This document shows, in pieces, positions 39,706 to 50,665 of a stretch of 64,000 nucleotides of DNA. Each line of letters opens with the position of its first letter. The stretch's first letter is position 1. Under the pieces are notes generated by a model. It saw nothing but the letters and a program-made list of their open reading frames with translations, was not told the origin of the DNA and made no database searches. A program made the position numbers and the translations under genes. Location: positions 1 through 64,000 of the forward strand of contig CAJQPN010000048.1 in the NCBI GenBank assembly GCA_905480195.1, given 5' to 3'. Origin of the DNA: an uncultured Acidimicrobiales bacterium. GTDB taxonomy: Bacteria > Actinomycetota > Acidimicrobiia > Acidimicrobiales > Aldehydirespiratoraceae.

Positions 39706-40298
39706 GGGAAGGCCCGACCTCGATCGACGATCTCGAACCGCCGGCCCACGAGCCGTTCGAAGCTCCGCTTCGTCCAGTGGTTAACATGCTCGGGATCGCT
39801 GCCGAGACGCTTCAGGTTCTTGAAACGGATCATGTTGAGACCCCGAAAGAACGGTTCATGGGGGACGCTCACGATCACGTGACCGGTGGTGAGCTCTGCG
39901 AGAAGATCGAGGGTGATGTTCGGTTGATCAAGGTGCTCGAGTACCTCCAGCATCATGACAACATCGAACAAGCGGGGCAGGTCCTTGAGGCTGGTCACGT
40001 CAGCCTGGACGAGATCGATTGCGGGGCCCACGCGCTCACGCGCCGCCGCAATTGCAGCCGGCGAGCGGTCGATCCCGACGAGATCGGCATCGATGCCCGA
40101 CGCGAGAAGGTGTTCGAGGACAAAGCCCTCCCCGCATCCGAGGTCGAGAATCGCCGGATGCGGGACGGCCTCGAGCAACCGTACGACCTCATCGTGGAAC
40201 CGTCGGATGAGATGCCGTTGGACCGGGTTTCCTGATTCGTGCTTCTGCTGGTTCCCGCTGGTCCGGCCGGTCAGGTTCACGAGCCCAGGTTGCCACAT
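39675..40298 (-). CDS. Class I SAM-dependent methyltransferase
   Basis: HPAILDLGCGEGFVLEHLLASGIDADLVGIDRSPAAIAAAR...DVVMMLEVLEHL. Confidence 0.88.
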   Translation of the reverse strand: MWQPGLVNLTGRTSGNQQKHESGNPVQRHLIRRFHDEVVRLLEAVPHPAILDLGCGEGFVLEHLLASGIDADLVGIDRSPAAIAAARERVGPAIDLVQADVTSLKDLPRLFDVVMMLEVLEHLDQPNITLDLLAELTTGHVIVSVPHEPFFRGLNMIRFKNLKRLGSDPEHVNHWTKRSFERLVGRRFEIVDRGRAFPWTLLLLEAR

Positions 40299-40300
40299 AT

Positions 40301-40350
40301 CAGTCGCGAGGGGGCTTCTGCTTCTCAGTCGCGAGGGGGCTTCTGCTTCT
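40301..40350. repeat. 25-bp perfect tandem duplication at the typA 3' end
   Basis: CAGTCGCGAGGGGGCTTCTGCTTCT repeated head-to-tail twice; second copy encodes the typA C-terminus. Confidence 0.95.
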
Positions 40351-42154
40351 TGAGGATGCGAGCCCGTTCACCGGCATCGAGCACGGTCTTGCGGATGCGG
40401 ACCGACTGCGGCGTGACCTCCACGCACTCCTCATCAGCGATCAATTCGAGCGCCTGCTCAAGCGAAAACAGCTTCGGTGGAGTGAGTCGGATCGTGTCGT
40501 CGGAGGACTGCGTGCGAATGTTTGTCTTGGCCTTCTCGCGGCAGATGTTGACGTCCATGTCTTCGTTACGAGAGTTCTCGCCGACAACCATGCCCTCGAA
40601 GACCTGCGCTCCTGGGCCGACATAGAGCGACGTGCGCTCCTGAAGCGACTGGATCGCATAGCCGGTGGATTGACCGGCGCGATCGGCGACGACACTTCCC
40701 CGCTCACGAGTACGGATTTCGCCGGCCCAAGGCATCCATCCCTCGAAAATGTGGTGAAGCATCCCGGTGCCACGGGTCTCGGTGAGGAACTCGGTACGGA
40801 ACCCGATGAGCGCACGAGCAGGCACGACATAATCGAGTCGGACCCAACCGGTGCCGTGGTTCGACATGCTGTCCATGGCTGCCTTGCGGGCTCCGAGCAA
40901 CTGGGTGACTGCGCCGACGTGCTCTTCGGGCACGTCGATCGTGAGCCGCTCGGTCGGCTCGTGAAGGGTGCCGTCGATCTCTCGGGTGAGGACCTCGGGC
41001 TTGCCGACGGTGAGTTCATAGCCTTCGCGGCGCATCGTCTCAACGAGCACAGCAAGCTGGAGCTCACCACGCCCCTGGACTTCCCACGTGTCGGGCCGCT
41101 CGGTCGGGTGCACCCGGATCGAGACGTTGCCGATCAGTTCGGCATCGAGGCGACCCTTGATGAGGCGGGCGGTGAGCTTGTGACCTTCCTGCCCGGCAAG
41201 CGGTGACGTATTGACACCGATCGTCATCGACAACGTCGGTTCGTCGACGGTGATCGACGGGCACGGGCGGGGATCGTCACGGTCCGCGAGCGTGTCGCCG
41301 ATCGTGACATCGTCGATTCCCGAAACACCGATGAGTTCGCCGGGCCCTGCTTCGTCCACATCGACTTGATCGAGTGCCTCGGTGACAGTGAGCGTGCCGA
41401 TACGGGCCGATTCGATCGAACCGTCCCCTCGACACCAGGCGATCGCCTGGCCCCGACGGACCGTGCCGTGCTCGACCCGACAGATGGCGAGACGGCCAAC
41501 GTAGGGTGAGGCGTCGAGGTTGGTGACCCATGCCCGCATCGGGTGATCGGGGTCGTGCGCGGGGGCTGGTACGGTCTCGAGCAGCGTCTGGAACAGTGGT
41601 TCCATGTCGATGCCGGGCACCGCAGGATCAAGCGTGGCCCGACCCTCGCGAGCGATCGTGTACACGATCGGAAAGTCGATCTGGTGCTCCTCGGCCTCGA
41701 GGTCGAGAAAGAGTTCGTAGACCTCGTCGACCACTTCATCGATTCGCGCGTCGGGCCGGTCGATCTTGTTGATCACCAAAACGACGGGCAACTCGAGCGC
41801 CAACGCCTTTCGCAGCACGAAACGGGTCTGGGGCAGGGGGCCCTCGCTCGCATCGACGAGCAGCACGACTGCATCGACCATGGTGAGCGCCCGCTCGACC
41901 TCTCCACCGAAATCAGCGTGGCCTGGGGTGTCGACGATGTTGATCTTGACGCCCCCGAAACGCACAGCAGTGTTCTTGGCGAGGATCGTGATGCCCTTCT
42001 CGCGCTCGAGGTCCATCGAGTCCATGACTCGGTCGGTGAGCTCTGCGCCCTCGCGGAACGCGCCTGAGTGACGAAGGAGGGCGTCGACGAGCGTGGTTTT
42101 GCCATGGTCGACGTGAGCGATCATCGCCACGTTCCGAAGGTCGTCGCGACGCAT
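40325..42154 (-). CDS. typA: Translational GTPase TypA/BipA
   Basis: [71 protein letters not shown]. Confidence 0.96.
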   Translation of the reverse strand: MRRDDLRNVAMIAHVDHGKTTLVDALLRHSGAFREGAELTDRVMDSMDLEREKGITILAKNTAVRFGGVKINIVDTPGHADFGGEVERALTMVDAVVLLVDASEGPLPQTRFVLRKALALELPVVLVINKIDRPDARIDEVVDEVYELFLDLEAEEHQIDFPIVYTIAREGRATLDPAVPGIDMEPLFQTLLETVPAPAHDPDHPMRAWVTNLDASPYVGRLAICRVEHGTVRRGQAIAWCRGDGSIESARIGTLTVTEALDQVDVDEAGPGELIGVSGIDDVTIGDTLADRDDPRPCPSITVDEPTLSMTIGVNTSPLAGQEGHKLTARLIKGRLDAELIGNVSIRVHPTERPDTWEVQGRGELQLAVLVETMRREGYELTVGKPEVLTREIDGTLHEPTERLTIDVPEEHVGAVTQLLGARKAAMDSMSNHGTGWVRLDYVVPARALIGFRTEFLTETRGTGMLHHIFEGWMPWAGEIRTRERGSVVADRAGQSTGYAIQSLQERTSLYVGPGAQVFEGMVVGENSRNEDMDVNICREKAKTNIRTQSSDDTIRLTPPKLFSLEQALELIADEECVEVTPQSVRIRKTVLDAGERARILKKQKPPRD

Positions 42155-42198
42155 CACGAGCGGAAGGGTACCGAGCTGGGCAAGAACCCCCTCGTAGG

Positions 42199-44295
42199 GT
42201 GGCTCCCGTGCCTCGTGCCCTGTGTTCGGCGTTGTTGGCGTCATCGTTACTGGTCACTGCCTGCTCCTCGCTCACCCCTGAAGACCTGGCGGTTCGATAC
42301 CGCGAACCAGATCTCGCCAACCTCGGGCTCGAGGGAACACGCGACGAAGCCAACGGTGAATCCGATCCGTCGCGCAGCAATGATGCCGGTACCTCCACCA
42401 CCGGTCAGGAATCGGCGAACGCACGCCTTCCTCGCCCCGAACCGCTCATACCCGAACCCACCGAGTGCTGGTTCGATCCGGGCGCCTACACGGTCGAGTG
42501 CGGCTGGATCGAGATCCCGAGCGAGACCCCGGGTGTCAACCCGGTCAGGATCTCGTTCGCGCGCTTCAGATCGGCGGCAACCGATCGGCGCGACGACCCG
42601 GTGGTCTATCTCCACGGCGGCCCGGGCGGATCGATCCTGGACGCAGCCGTCGCGCTCGCACCCTCGATCGTCGACCCCTTCATCGATACCCGCGATGTTG
42701 TTCTCTACGACCAGCGGGGGGCGGGTGAGTCGAGCGCTCTACCTGCGTGCCGGGAAGCGTGGAGCCTCGACCAACGATTCTTTACAAGCCGTGAACGCCA
42801 CGAAGACATCACAGGGGCCTATCTCGAGATCCTCGAAGAATGCATCGACCGCGTCGAACGCCGACGCGACATCGTGCTCGACGAATACAACAGCGCGACG
42901 AACGCCGACGATCTACTCGACCTGATCCGAGCGCTCGGCTTCGACGCCGTGAACCTTTTCGGGAACAGTTACGGGACCCGTCTCGCCCAGACCCTGCTCC
43001 GTGACCATCCGGAACGGATCCGATCAGTGATTCTGAGTGGTGTTTACCCGATCGAGGAGAATCTGGTCGGTTCCGTTCCGGAGGCGTTCCGATCGGCACT
43101 CGACGAGGTATTCGACGCCTGCGCCAGCCTTCCGAGATGCGCGGAACACCTTCCCGACCCGTGGGAGACGCTCGAGGCGGTCGTGACGAGGATCGATGCT
43201 CAGCCGATCGAGGTCATCGTGCCGGGTGGTGACGGTGATGGCTTCCCGCTCCATGTTGGAGGCGATGACTTCCTCGCTCTGCTCCATGGCCTGCTGTACA
43301 CCGCCGGTGGAGCGGCGCTGATTCCCGATCTCATCATCGACATCGAGAACGGCCACACAAATCGACTGATGCGGATCGGTGCTGATGCGATCTACGACAC
43401 CGCTGACGTTCTCGGCTACCTCGCCGTGCAATGTCGAGAGGAGGTGCCGTTCACCACCGAGGAGCAGGCGGCCGAAGCAAACCGCAGTGACACGCTGTGG
43501 CATCGGGTGAACGTGCCTCCAGCCGTGATCGGAAGTCTGGTCCTCGGTGCATGTCCGCTGTTCAACTCGATCAGCCAGGCCAGCCCTCTCGAGAACGAAC
43601 CGGTCACATGGAGCCAGCCCACCCTCATCCTCTCCGGTGGCTTCGACCCGGTGACTCCCCCGTGGTGGGCAGAGCAGTTGGCCGACCGCCTTCCCAACGC
43701 CACGATGGTCTCATTCGCCGACCGCGGCCACGACGCCGGCGAAGGCGCCTGCGCCACAAACCTGATGAGCCGCTTCGTCGGCGACCCCCAAGCCCCAATC
43801 GCTATCGACTGCTCGAAAAGCGGTACCAGGCCGGAAGTGAACGCACGACCCGAAGTCACCCACTCCCCGCTCGATGCCGAGCTGCGGGATACGACATTCG
43901 ACATCGACCCCGAGCGCGGCGGGCGACGGGTGCCGATGCGATTACCTGACTGGGCTATCGACCGGTACGCCGTCGAGGAGGCGTACTGGCGCAACCTTGA
44001 CGCCTGGGATCCGACGGTGGTGGTCGTCCGGGCCGGGTTATGGGATGAGAGCGAGATCCTCTTCTACGTCGACGCTCTGTCGAACGACGGTTTCCGCGCA
44101 ACCGAACATGTAGGGGACGTGTCGGACCGCTGGACTCGGCGCGGCTACGACACCGACAGCCTCGATGCCGTGAGCTACATCGTCGAAGAAGACGCGTTCT
44201 CTATGAACGTCACGCTGGTGGCGTTCGGCACCGAGATCGATGGGCTCGAACGCTCGGTCCTGTTACCGATCGTTGGCTCGATCGAGCTTCCATGA
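42199..44295 (+). CDS. Secreted alpha/beta hydrolase lipoprotein (tripeptidyl aminopeptidase-like)
   Basis: SSLLVTACSS lipobox, YLHGGPGGSI, VLYDQRGAGESS, NLFGNSYGTRLAQTLLRDHP, SGGFDPVTPP, DRGHDAG. Confidence 0.88.
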   Translation: MAPVPRALCSALLASSLLVTACSSLTPEDLAVRYREPDLANLGLEGTRDEANGESDPSRSNDAGTSTTGQESANARLPRPEPLIPEPTECWFDPGAYTVECGWIEIPSETPGVNPVRISFARFRSAATDRRDDPVVYLHGGPGGSILDAAVALAPSIVDPFIDTRDVVLYDQRGAGESSALPACREAWSLDQRFFTSRERHEDITGAYLEILEECIDRVERRRDIVLDEYNSATNADDLLDLIRALGFDAVNLFGNSYGTRLAQTLLRDHPERIRSVILSGVYPIEENLVGSVPEAFRSALDEVFDACASLPRCAEHLPDPWETLEAVVTRIDAQPIEVIVPGGDGDGFPLHVGGDDFLALLHGLLYTAGGAALIPDLIIDIENGHTNRLMRIGADAIYDTADVLGYLAVQCREEVPFTTEEQAAEANRSDTLWHRVNVPPAVIGSLVLGACPLFNSISQASPLENEPVTWSQPTLILSGGFDPVTPPWWAEQLADRLPNATMVSFADRGHDAGEGACATNLMSRFVGDPQAPIAIDCSKSGTRPEVNARPEVTHSPLDAELRDTTFDIDPERGGRRVPMRLPDWAIDRYAVEEAYWRNLDAWDPTVVVVRAGLWDESEILFYVDALSNDGFRATEHVGDVSDRWTRRGYDTDSLDAVSYIVEEDAFSMNVTLVAFGTEIDGLERSVLLPIVGSIELP

Positions 44296-44353
44296 GCCTG
44301 CTGGGTAGTCAGGCCCGCGTCGCAGGGCGGGTGCATCGCCGGCGGGTCCTCCC

Positions 44354-44836
44354 GTGTGGGAGCCTGAGGTCATGACCGATCAGGCCCCCGAGATTGTTCC
44401 CGAGGAAACGAATGCCGTCTCTGATCCGGCCAAGCTCATCCGCCTCGGCACCATGGTGCAAGTACTGATGGATGAGGTCCGTCGGGCCGATACCGACGAG
44501 GAAAGCCGTCAGCTGCTGGCCCGGATCCACCGCGAGACAATCGAGGAGCTTGGCACCATCCTTTCCGCCGACCTGATGGATGAGCTCACGGAGTTTGCGG
44601 CGTGTTGCGACAGCGACGGTGTACCAACCGAAGCTGAGGTTCGTGTGGCTCAGGCACAGCTCGTCGGCTGGTTGCAAGGTCTTCTGCAGGGGTTACAGGC
44701 CTCGATGGCACAGCAACAAGCAGTGGCCGCTATGCAGATGCAGCGGCTGCAGGCCGCCCGGAACCAGTCCGGGAAGACTGCACCGGACCCGGCGGGCAAC
44801 CATCAACCGCCGGAGCAGACGGGCACCTATCTCTGA
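44354..44836 (+). CDS. Bacterial proteasome activator (Bpa/PafE family)
   Basis: DPAKLIRLGTMVQVLMDEVRRA...EAEVRVAQAQLVGWLQGLLQGLQASMAQQQ and C-terminal GTYL (HbYX-like tail). Confidence 0.85.
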   Translation: MWEPEVMTDQAPEIVPEETNAVSDPAKLIRLGTMVQVLMDEVRRADTDEESRQLLARIHRETIEELGTILSADLMDELTEFAACCDSDGVPTEAEVRVAQAQLVGWLQGLLQGLQASMAQQQAVAAMQMQRLQAARNQSGKTAPDPAGNHQPPEQTGTYL

Positions 44837-44929
44837 TCACAAAACTTTAATCTCTGATCGCCGCACCTCAAGCAGCCAGTTGGCGGATGGTCGGGTTCTC
44901 GTCGGCGTGTATTCGCCCAGCCCGACGAT

Positions 44930-45724
44930 CTACTTGTGGACAGTACTGAGGCCGCCTCCCACGGGAATCGTGGCGCCGGTCACGTACGAACCAGCAGCAG
45001 ACGCAAGGTAGATCGCCACTCCGGCCATGTCGTCGGGCACGCCGACTCGGCCCATCGGAACGTCTCTGGCGATGCCGGCGCGAGCGTTCGGATCGTCGAG
45101 AACGAACGCCATCATCTGCGAGTCGAACGGCCCCGGAGCGATGGCGTTGACCGTGATGTGTTCGGTGGCCAAGGTCTTGGCGAGGTGACGCGTGAGCATG
45201 ATGCACGCTGCCTTGGACGACGAGTACGAGAAGGTGTCCATGTCGGGCGGGGTCATGCCGTTGACCGATGCCGTGTTGATGATGCGGGCAGGTGACTCGG
45301 GCGAGGCAGCGTTGCGCAGCAGCGGCAGGAGCTTCTGGGTCAGGAAGAACACGCTTCGGACGTTGACGTTCATGACCTTGTCCCAGCCCGCCGCGGAGAA
45401 CGAGTCGAGTGGTTCGCCCCACGACGCGCCGGCGTTGTTGCACAAGATGTCGACCTGGCCCCAGCGCTGCGCAACTTCTGCTGAGAGATGGTCAAGGCCC
45501 TCGTCGGTCGAAACGTCGGCCGGAATGCCCTCGATGGTTCCCTTGGCCGAGAGCCGCTCAACCGCCTCTGCGACCTGGCTCTCCTTGCGGGCCGAGATGA
45601 TGACATCGCAACCGGCGTCGAGCAGTCCCTCGGCGATCATGTAGCCGATTCCCCGGCTTCCACCGGTGACGACAGCGTTCTTTCCCTCGAGTCCGAACAG
45701 GGCTTGCAGGCGAGCGGCGTCCAT
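44930..45724 (-). CDS. SDR family oxidoreductase
   Basis: LEGKNAVVTGGSRGIGYMIAEGLLDAG...DILCNNAGASWG, YSSSKAACIMLTRHLAK. Confidence 0.93.
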   Translation of the reverse strand: MDAARLQALFGLEGKNAVVTGGSRGIGYMIAEGLLDAGCDVIISARKESQVAEAVERLSAKGTIEGIPADVSTDEGLDHLSAEVAQRWGQVDILCNNAGASWGEPLDSFSAAGWDKVMNVNVRSVFFLTQKLLPLLRNAASPESPARIINTASVNGMTPPDMDTFSYSSSKAACIMLTRHLAKTLATEHITVNAIAPGPFDSQMMAFVLDDPNARAGIARDVPMGRVGVPDDMAGVAIYLASAAGSYVTGATIPVGGGLSTVHK

Positions 45725-45882
45725 GGGTTTCTCCTTCGCTGAACGACGCCGATGATGACATCCGGAGCCAGAGGGCACCACACCGGCGATGGGATCGACC
45801 GAAGCCCCATCGGACCGAGAGCGATCCTCGAACTGCGATTCCCTTCGCTCAGGGTCTCGCGGGTCAGGGCCGGGACGTCGCT

Positions 45883-46407
45883 TCAGCCGACGTCGGCGCC
45901 GTACATCTCGCCGAGTCGATCAGCGAGCAGTTCGAGCCGTTCACCGTCGGGACCGTTGAAATAGATCGAGGTGTCGTGCTCGAAGAGGATCTTGATCCCG
46001 GCGGCTTCGAGCTTGGACCGCAAGTGAGTCTGCTTCTCGGGGGTGACGGAGATAGCCAGGTGGTGCATCGACCCGAGAACCTCGGCGTAGGGGCCGAGGT
46101 CCAGGCCCGGGAAGTCGAAGAACGCGAGCAGATTGCCGTTCCCGATGTCGAAGAAGAAATGGGTGCTGCCGCGGTAGTCGCGGTTCTCGAATAGTTCGGT
46201 GAGCGGGAACTCGAGGAGATCCTGGTAGAAGCTGATCGTTCGTTCGACGTCAGAGCACAGCAGGGCGAGATGATGGACACCTCGGGCGGAGCTTTGAGGG
46301 CGGACGTCACGCAGGTGTGACCGGCGAAGACGGTCCCATTCGCTGGTTCGGTCGACATCGTCGCCGTGCTCGGTCATTGCGTGAAATTGGGGCTTGGTGT
46401 CGGCCAT
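45883..46407 (-). CDS. VOC family (glyoxalase-like) protein
   Basis: GVHHLALLCSDVERTISFYQDLLEFPLTELFENRDYRGSTHFFFDIGNGNLLAFFDF. Confidence 0.9.
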   Translation of the reverse strand: MADTKPQFHAMTEHGDDVDRTSEWDRLRRSHLRDVRPQSSARGVHHLALLCSDVERTISFYQDLLEFPLTELFENRDYRGSTHFFFDIGNGNLLAFFDFPGLDLGPYAEVLGSMHHLAISVTPEKQTHLRSKLEAAGIKILFEHDTSIYFNGPDGERLELLADRLGEMYGADVG

Positions 46408-46430
46408 TCTCTTATTGTTTCAGATTTGAA

Positions 46431-47273
46431 CTAATTCGCCAACTGCTGCCCTTTCCGCTTGCTCGCTGTTGCGCGAATACGGCGGTGCTGGAGCTGGAGC
46501 GACCGCTCGAAGTCGCTGTCACCTCGAGCAATAAGACCCGCCACAATGCCGAACACGAAACCGGCAACATGTGCCATCCACGCAACCGAACTCTCGTTGC
46601 CGACAAGGAACTGGCTGCCGAACCAGACCAGCAAGATCGGTGCAGCCGGGAGACGCGGCCACACCGGCACCAGACCAAGCACGATCACCGTGCGAACCCG
46701 AACCCAAGGAAACCACACGAGATAGGCCCCCATCAGACCGGCGATCGCACCGCTTGCGCCAACAAGCGGAACGGTCGAGGAGGGCTGCACCATGACGTGG
46801 GCTGCGGTCGCGACCGCGCCAGAGACCAGATAGAAGAGGACGAAGGGGATGCGTCCCATCTGGTCCTCAACGTTGTTTCCGAAGATCCAGAGGAACAGCA
46901 TGTTGCCGATCAGGTGGATCCAGCCCGCATGGAGGAACATCGACACGATCGCTGCGAGCCAGACGTTTTTGTCAGGGAACGGGACGAAGCCGCTGGCGGG
47001 TGTGTGTTCGAGGCACGCCTCGGTGTTTCCACCGGCCACTGTTGCCCTGATCTCCTGCGCAGTCAGCGCTCGATCCTCGGTGAGCTCACACGGAACCGCT
47101 GCATACTCGTAACCGAACTCAATTTCTTCGAGTTGTTCCCCCTCAGTTGTCAGGTCGAAACTGCGGGTACCCGACGGCTGGACGTAGAGGAAGGTCACAA
47201 CGCACGCAAGCCCGACGAGCAAGGTCATGAAGGGCCTGCGTCTCGTCGGATTATCGTCGCTGATCGGGATCAT
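46431..47273 (-). CDS. Rhomboid family intramembrane serine protease
   Basis: GWIHLIGNMLFLWIFGNNVEDQMG, VGASGAIAGLMGAYLVWFP, MAHVAGFVFGIVAG. Confidence 0.92.
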   Translation of the reverse strand: MIPISDDNPTRRRPFMTLLVGLACVVTFLYVQPSGTRSFDLTTEGEQLEEIEFGYEYAAVPCELTEDRALTAQEIRATVAGGNTEACLEHTPASGFVPFPDKNVWLAAIVSMFLHAGWIHLIGNMLFLWIFGNNVEDQMGRIPFVLFYLVSGAVATAAHVMVQPSSTVPLVGASGAIAGLMGAYLVWFPWVRVRTVIVLGLVPVWPRLPAAPILLVWFGSQFLVGNESSVAWMAHVAGFVFGIVAGLIARGDSDFERSLQLQHRRIRATASKRKGQQLAN

Positions 47274-47388
47274 CGGCTCCTCCAGGCCCGCCACCGGTCG
47301 ATACCGAGCCCATGATGCCGCACTCAACGCCAGTCGCGACCTTCAGGATGTGGCGCACCGGTGGAGTCGAGTTCGCAGGCACCGCCGT

Positions 47389-48453
47389 CTACCGGATCGA
47401 CTCCCAGGTCCAACGGCGCGCTGCGTCGGCGCCGAAGATACGCACCTCTGCCCCTCCGGCAGTACGCATCGATTCGGCGGGTTCGCCGTCGTCATCGGCG
47501 TTGCGGATCAGGCGAACCTTCGCCGTCGCACGCTCGAGTCCGTAGTGATCTGCACCGCGATGGGACACGAATGCCTCGAGCTTGTCGAGTGCACCCATCT
47601 CGTGAAAGAGCTCGGCCACGACCTCGATCGCGTACGGCGCGTTGAAGATGCCGGCCGCAACTTTGGCGGCCTCTTTCTTGCTCAATGGGTGAGGCGCCGA
47701 GTCGGTGCCGAAAAAGAACGACGAGTCATCGGACGTGGCCGCAGCTGCGATGGCGATGCGTTCCTCGCGTGAGTTGATCACCGGCTTGCAGTACAGCTCG
47801 GGCCGCATACCGTTTGCGAGAAGATCCGAACGGTCACAGGTCAGATGGTGCGGCGTGATCGAACCGCCGACCTGCGGATGGTCCCGGACGACATCGAGCC
47901 CAGCCCGGGTCGAAATGTGCTCGACGGTCACACGAAGCTCAGGGATCTGTTCGATCACGGGAAGCATCTGCTGCTCGATGAACACGGCTTCGCGGTCGAA
48001 GATGTCGACGTCGGGATCAGTCGACTCGGCATGGACGAGCAGCGGGATACCCGCATCCGCCATGGTCTCGAGCGCCGCCCGATAATCGAGCAGTGACGTG
48101 CCCCCAGCTGCGCTGTTCGTAGTTGCGCCAGCCGGGTAGAACTTCGCGCCGAACACGACTCCGTCCTCAGCTCCGGCGAGGAGGTCGGCGGTATTCAGCT
48201 CGTCGTTGAGATACAGCGCCATCATCGGTGTGAAATCAGCGCGGGCGTCGGGTCCTGCGGCTGCGAGGATTCGATCGCGGTACGCAGCGGCCATGGCGGT
48301 GCTCGTGACCGGCGGGACGAGATTCGGCATGATGAGGGCATGTCGAAACGCGTTGGCCGTGTAGGGCGCCACCGCCTCGAGCATCTCATCGTCGCGCAGG
48401 TGCACATGCCAATCGTCCGGGGCGTCGATCTCGATACTGACGACACCGTTCAT
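47389..48453 (-). CDS. pyrC: Dihydroorotase (PyrC, class II-like)
   Basis: DDWHVHLRDDEML, IMPNLVPPVTS, GAKFYPAGATTNSAAG, HAESTDPDVDIFDREAVFIE, FFFGTDSAPHPLSKKE. Confidence 0.93.
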   Translation of the reverse strand: MNGVVSIEIDAPDDWHVHLRDDEMLEAVAPYTANAFRHALIMPNLVPPVTSTAMAAAYRDRILAAAGPDARADFTPMMALYLNDELNTADLLAGAEDGVVFGAKFYPAGATTNSAAGGTSLLDYRAALETMADAGIPLLVHAESTDPDVDIFDREAVFIEQQMLPVIEQIPELRVTVEHISTRAGLDVVRDHPQVGGSITPHHLTCDRSDLLANGMRPELYCKPVINSREERIAIAAAATSDDSSFFFGTDSAPHPLSKKEAAKVAAGIFNAPYAIEVVAELFHEMGALDKLEAFVSHRGADHYGLERATAKVRLIRNADDDGEPAESMRTAGGAEVRIFGADAARRWTWESIR

Positions 48454-49118
48454 GCGCCATACCGCTCTCGATACGCGTCGATCCGGCTGCGTGTCTGATC
48501 GTCGATATGGACCACGCCGTCGACTTCACGGCCATGGAGATGCTCAACCACCTCATCGAGAGTCACGATCGCTCGGGATGGCATGCCGAAGTCCTGCGAA
48601 ACCTGTGCGAGGGCGGAGAGTTCACCAGTGCCTCGTTCCTGACGATCGATCGAGACGACGAGGCCCACCATCACCACATCAGCTGCCGCCTTCAGGAATG
48701 GCACCGTTTCGCGAATCGACGTGCCGGCGGTCGTGACGTCTTCGACGATGAGGACCCGGGAGCCGTCTTCGGGTAGGGCGCCCACGAGAATCCCTCCTTC
48801 GCCGTGGTCCTTCGCTTCTTTGCGGTTGAAGCAATAACCGACCTCTCGCCCGTCGGCGGCGAGCGCGATCGATGCCGTTGCGACGAGCGGGATGCCCTTG
48901 TAGGCGGGGCCGAACAAGATGTCGACGTCGCCGGGCCAGCCCTGCTGGATGGCAGCTGCGTAGTACCGTCCCAGAGCAGCCAACTGGGGGCCCGTGCGGT
49001 ACTTGCCTGCATTCATGAAATACGGGGTCTGCCGACCGCTCTTGGTCATGAAGTCGCCGAACGTCAAGGCGTCCGCACGCACCATGAACTCAATGAACTC
49101 GCGCTTGTACTGCTCCAC
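48450..49118 (-). CDS. pyrE: Orotate phosphoribosyltransferase
   Basis: FGDFMTKSGRQTPYFMNAGKYRTG, DILFGPAYKGIPLVATASIALA, RVLIVEDVTTAGTSIRET. Confidence 0.93.
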   Translation of the reverse strand: MEQYKREFIEFMVRADALTFGDFMTKSGRQTPYFMNAGKYRTGPQLAALGRYYAAAIQQGWPGDVDILFGPAYKGIPLVATASIALAADGREVGYCFNRKEAKDHGEGGILVGALPEDGSRVLIVEDVTTAGTSIRETVPFLKAAADVVMVGLVVSIDRQERGTGELSALAQVSQDFGMPSRAIVTLDEVVEHLHGREVDGVVHIDDQTRSRIDAYRERYGA

Positions 49119-49170
49119 CCAGACTCCTTCCCGATCGCAACCTAGCCGGATCGACTCACAGGGTCGGACC

Positions 49171-49524
49171 GTGCGGGTTGCCAGCTGGAACATCGAATAG
49201 ATCCGGACACGGGTCGAGCAGGTCGTTGCATGGGCGTCTGCATCCGATATCGACGTGATGCTCCCGCAAGAAGCGAAGAGCGGCGGCACCGACGTTCCCT
49301 TCGACGCGTTCACGTCTGCTGGTTACGAGGTCGCCCACCATGGTGTAGACCACTGGAACGGCCTTGCGATTCCGAGTCGGATCGGGATCGATCCGACTCA
49401 ACCCGGCTTCACCGGACCACAGCGACCACCGTTCGACGAACCGCACTCCTTCGTGCCGACGCGTCAACAGGCTGGACGATCGTTGCAGGTGTTCTCGACG
49501 TTGCGCTGTGTTCCCCAGCGATAG
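49171..49524 (+). pseudogene. Exonuclease III (XthA)-like N-terminal remnant
   Basis: VRVASWNIE*IRTRVEQVVAWASASDIDVMLPQEAKSGGTDVPFDAFTSAGYEVAHHGVDHWNGLAIPSRIGIDPTQPGFTGPQRPPFDEP; TAG at 49198-49200, and the C-terminal catalytic half is absent. Confidence 0.8.
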
Positions 49525-49585
49525 CCGATGCGACCCTCGGGCCATGCACCTGTCGTTCGCGATCTGATTCTCTAGCCTTCTCGGT

Positions 49586-50659
<1,074 letters not shown>

Positions 50660-50665
50660 TCTACG

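Noticed and set aside
44829-44859. 10-bp direct repeat ATCTCTGATC x2 after the Bpa gene
   Set aside because: Too short and only two copies; likely chance or minor duplication.
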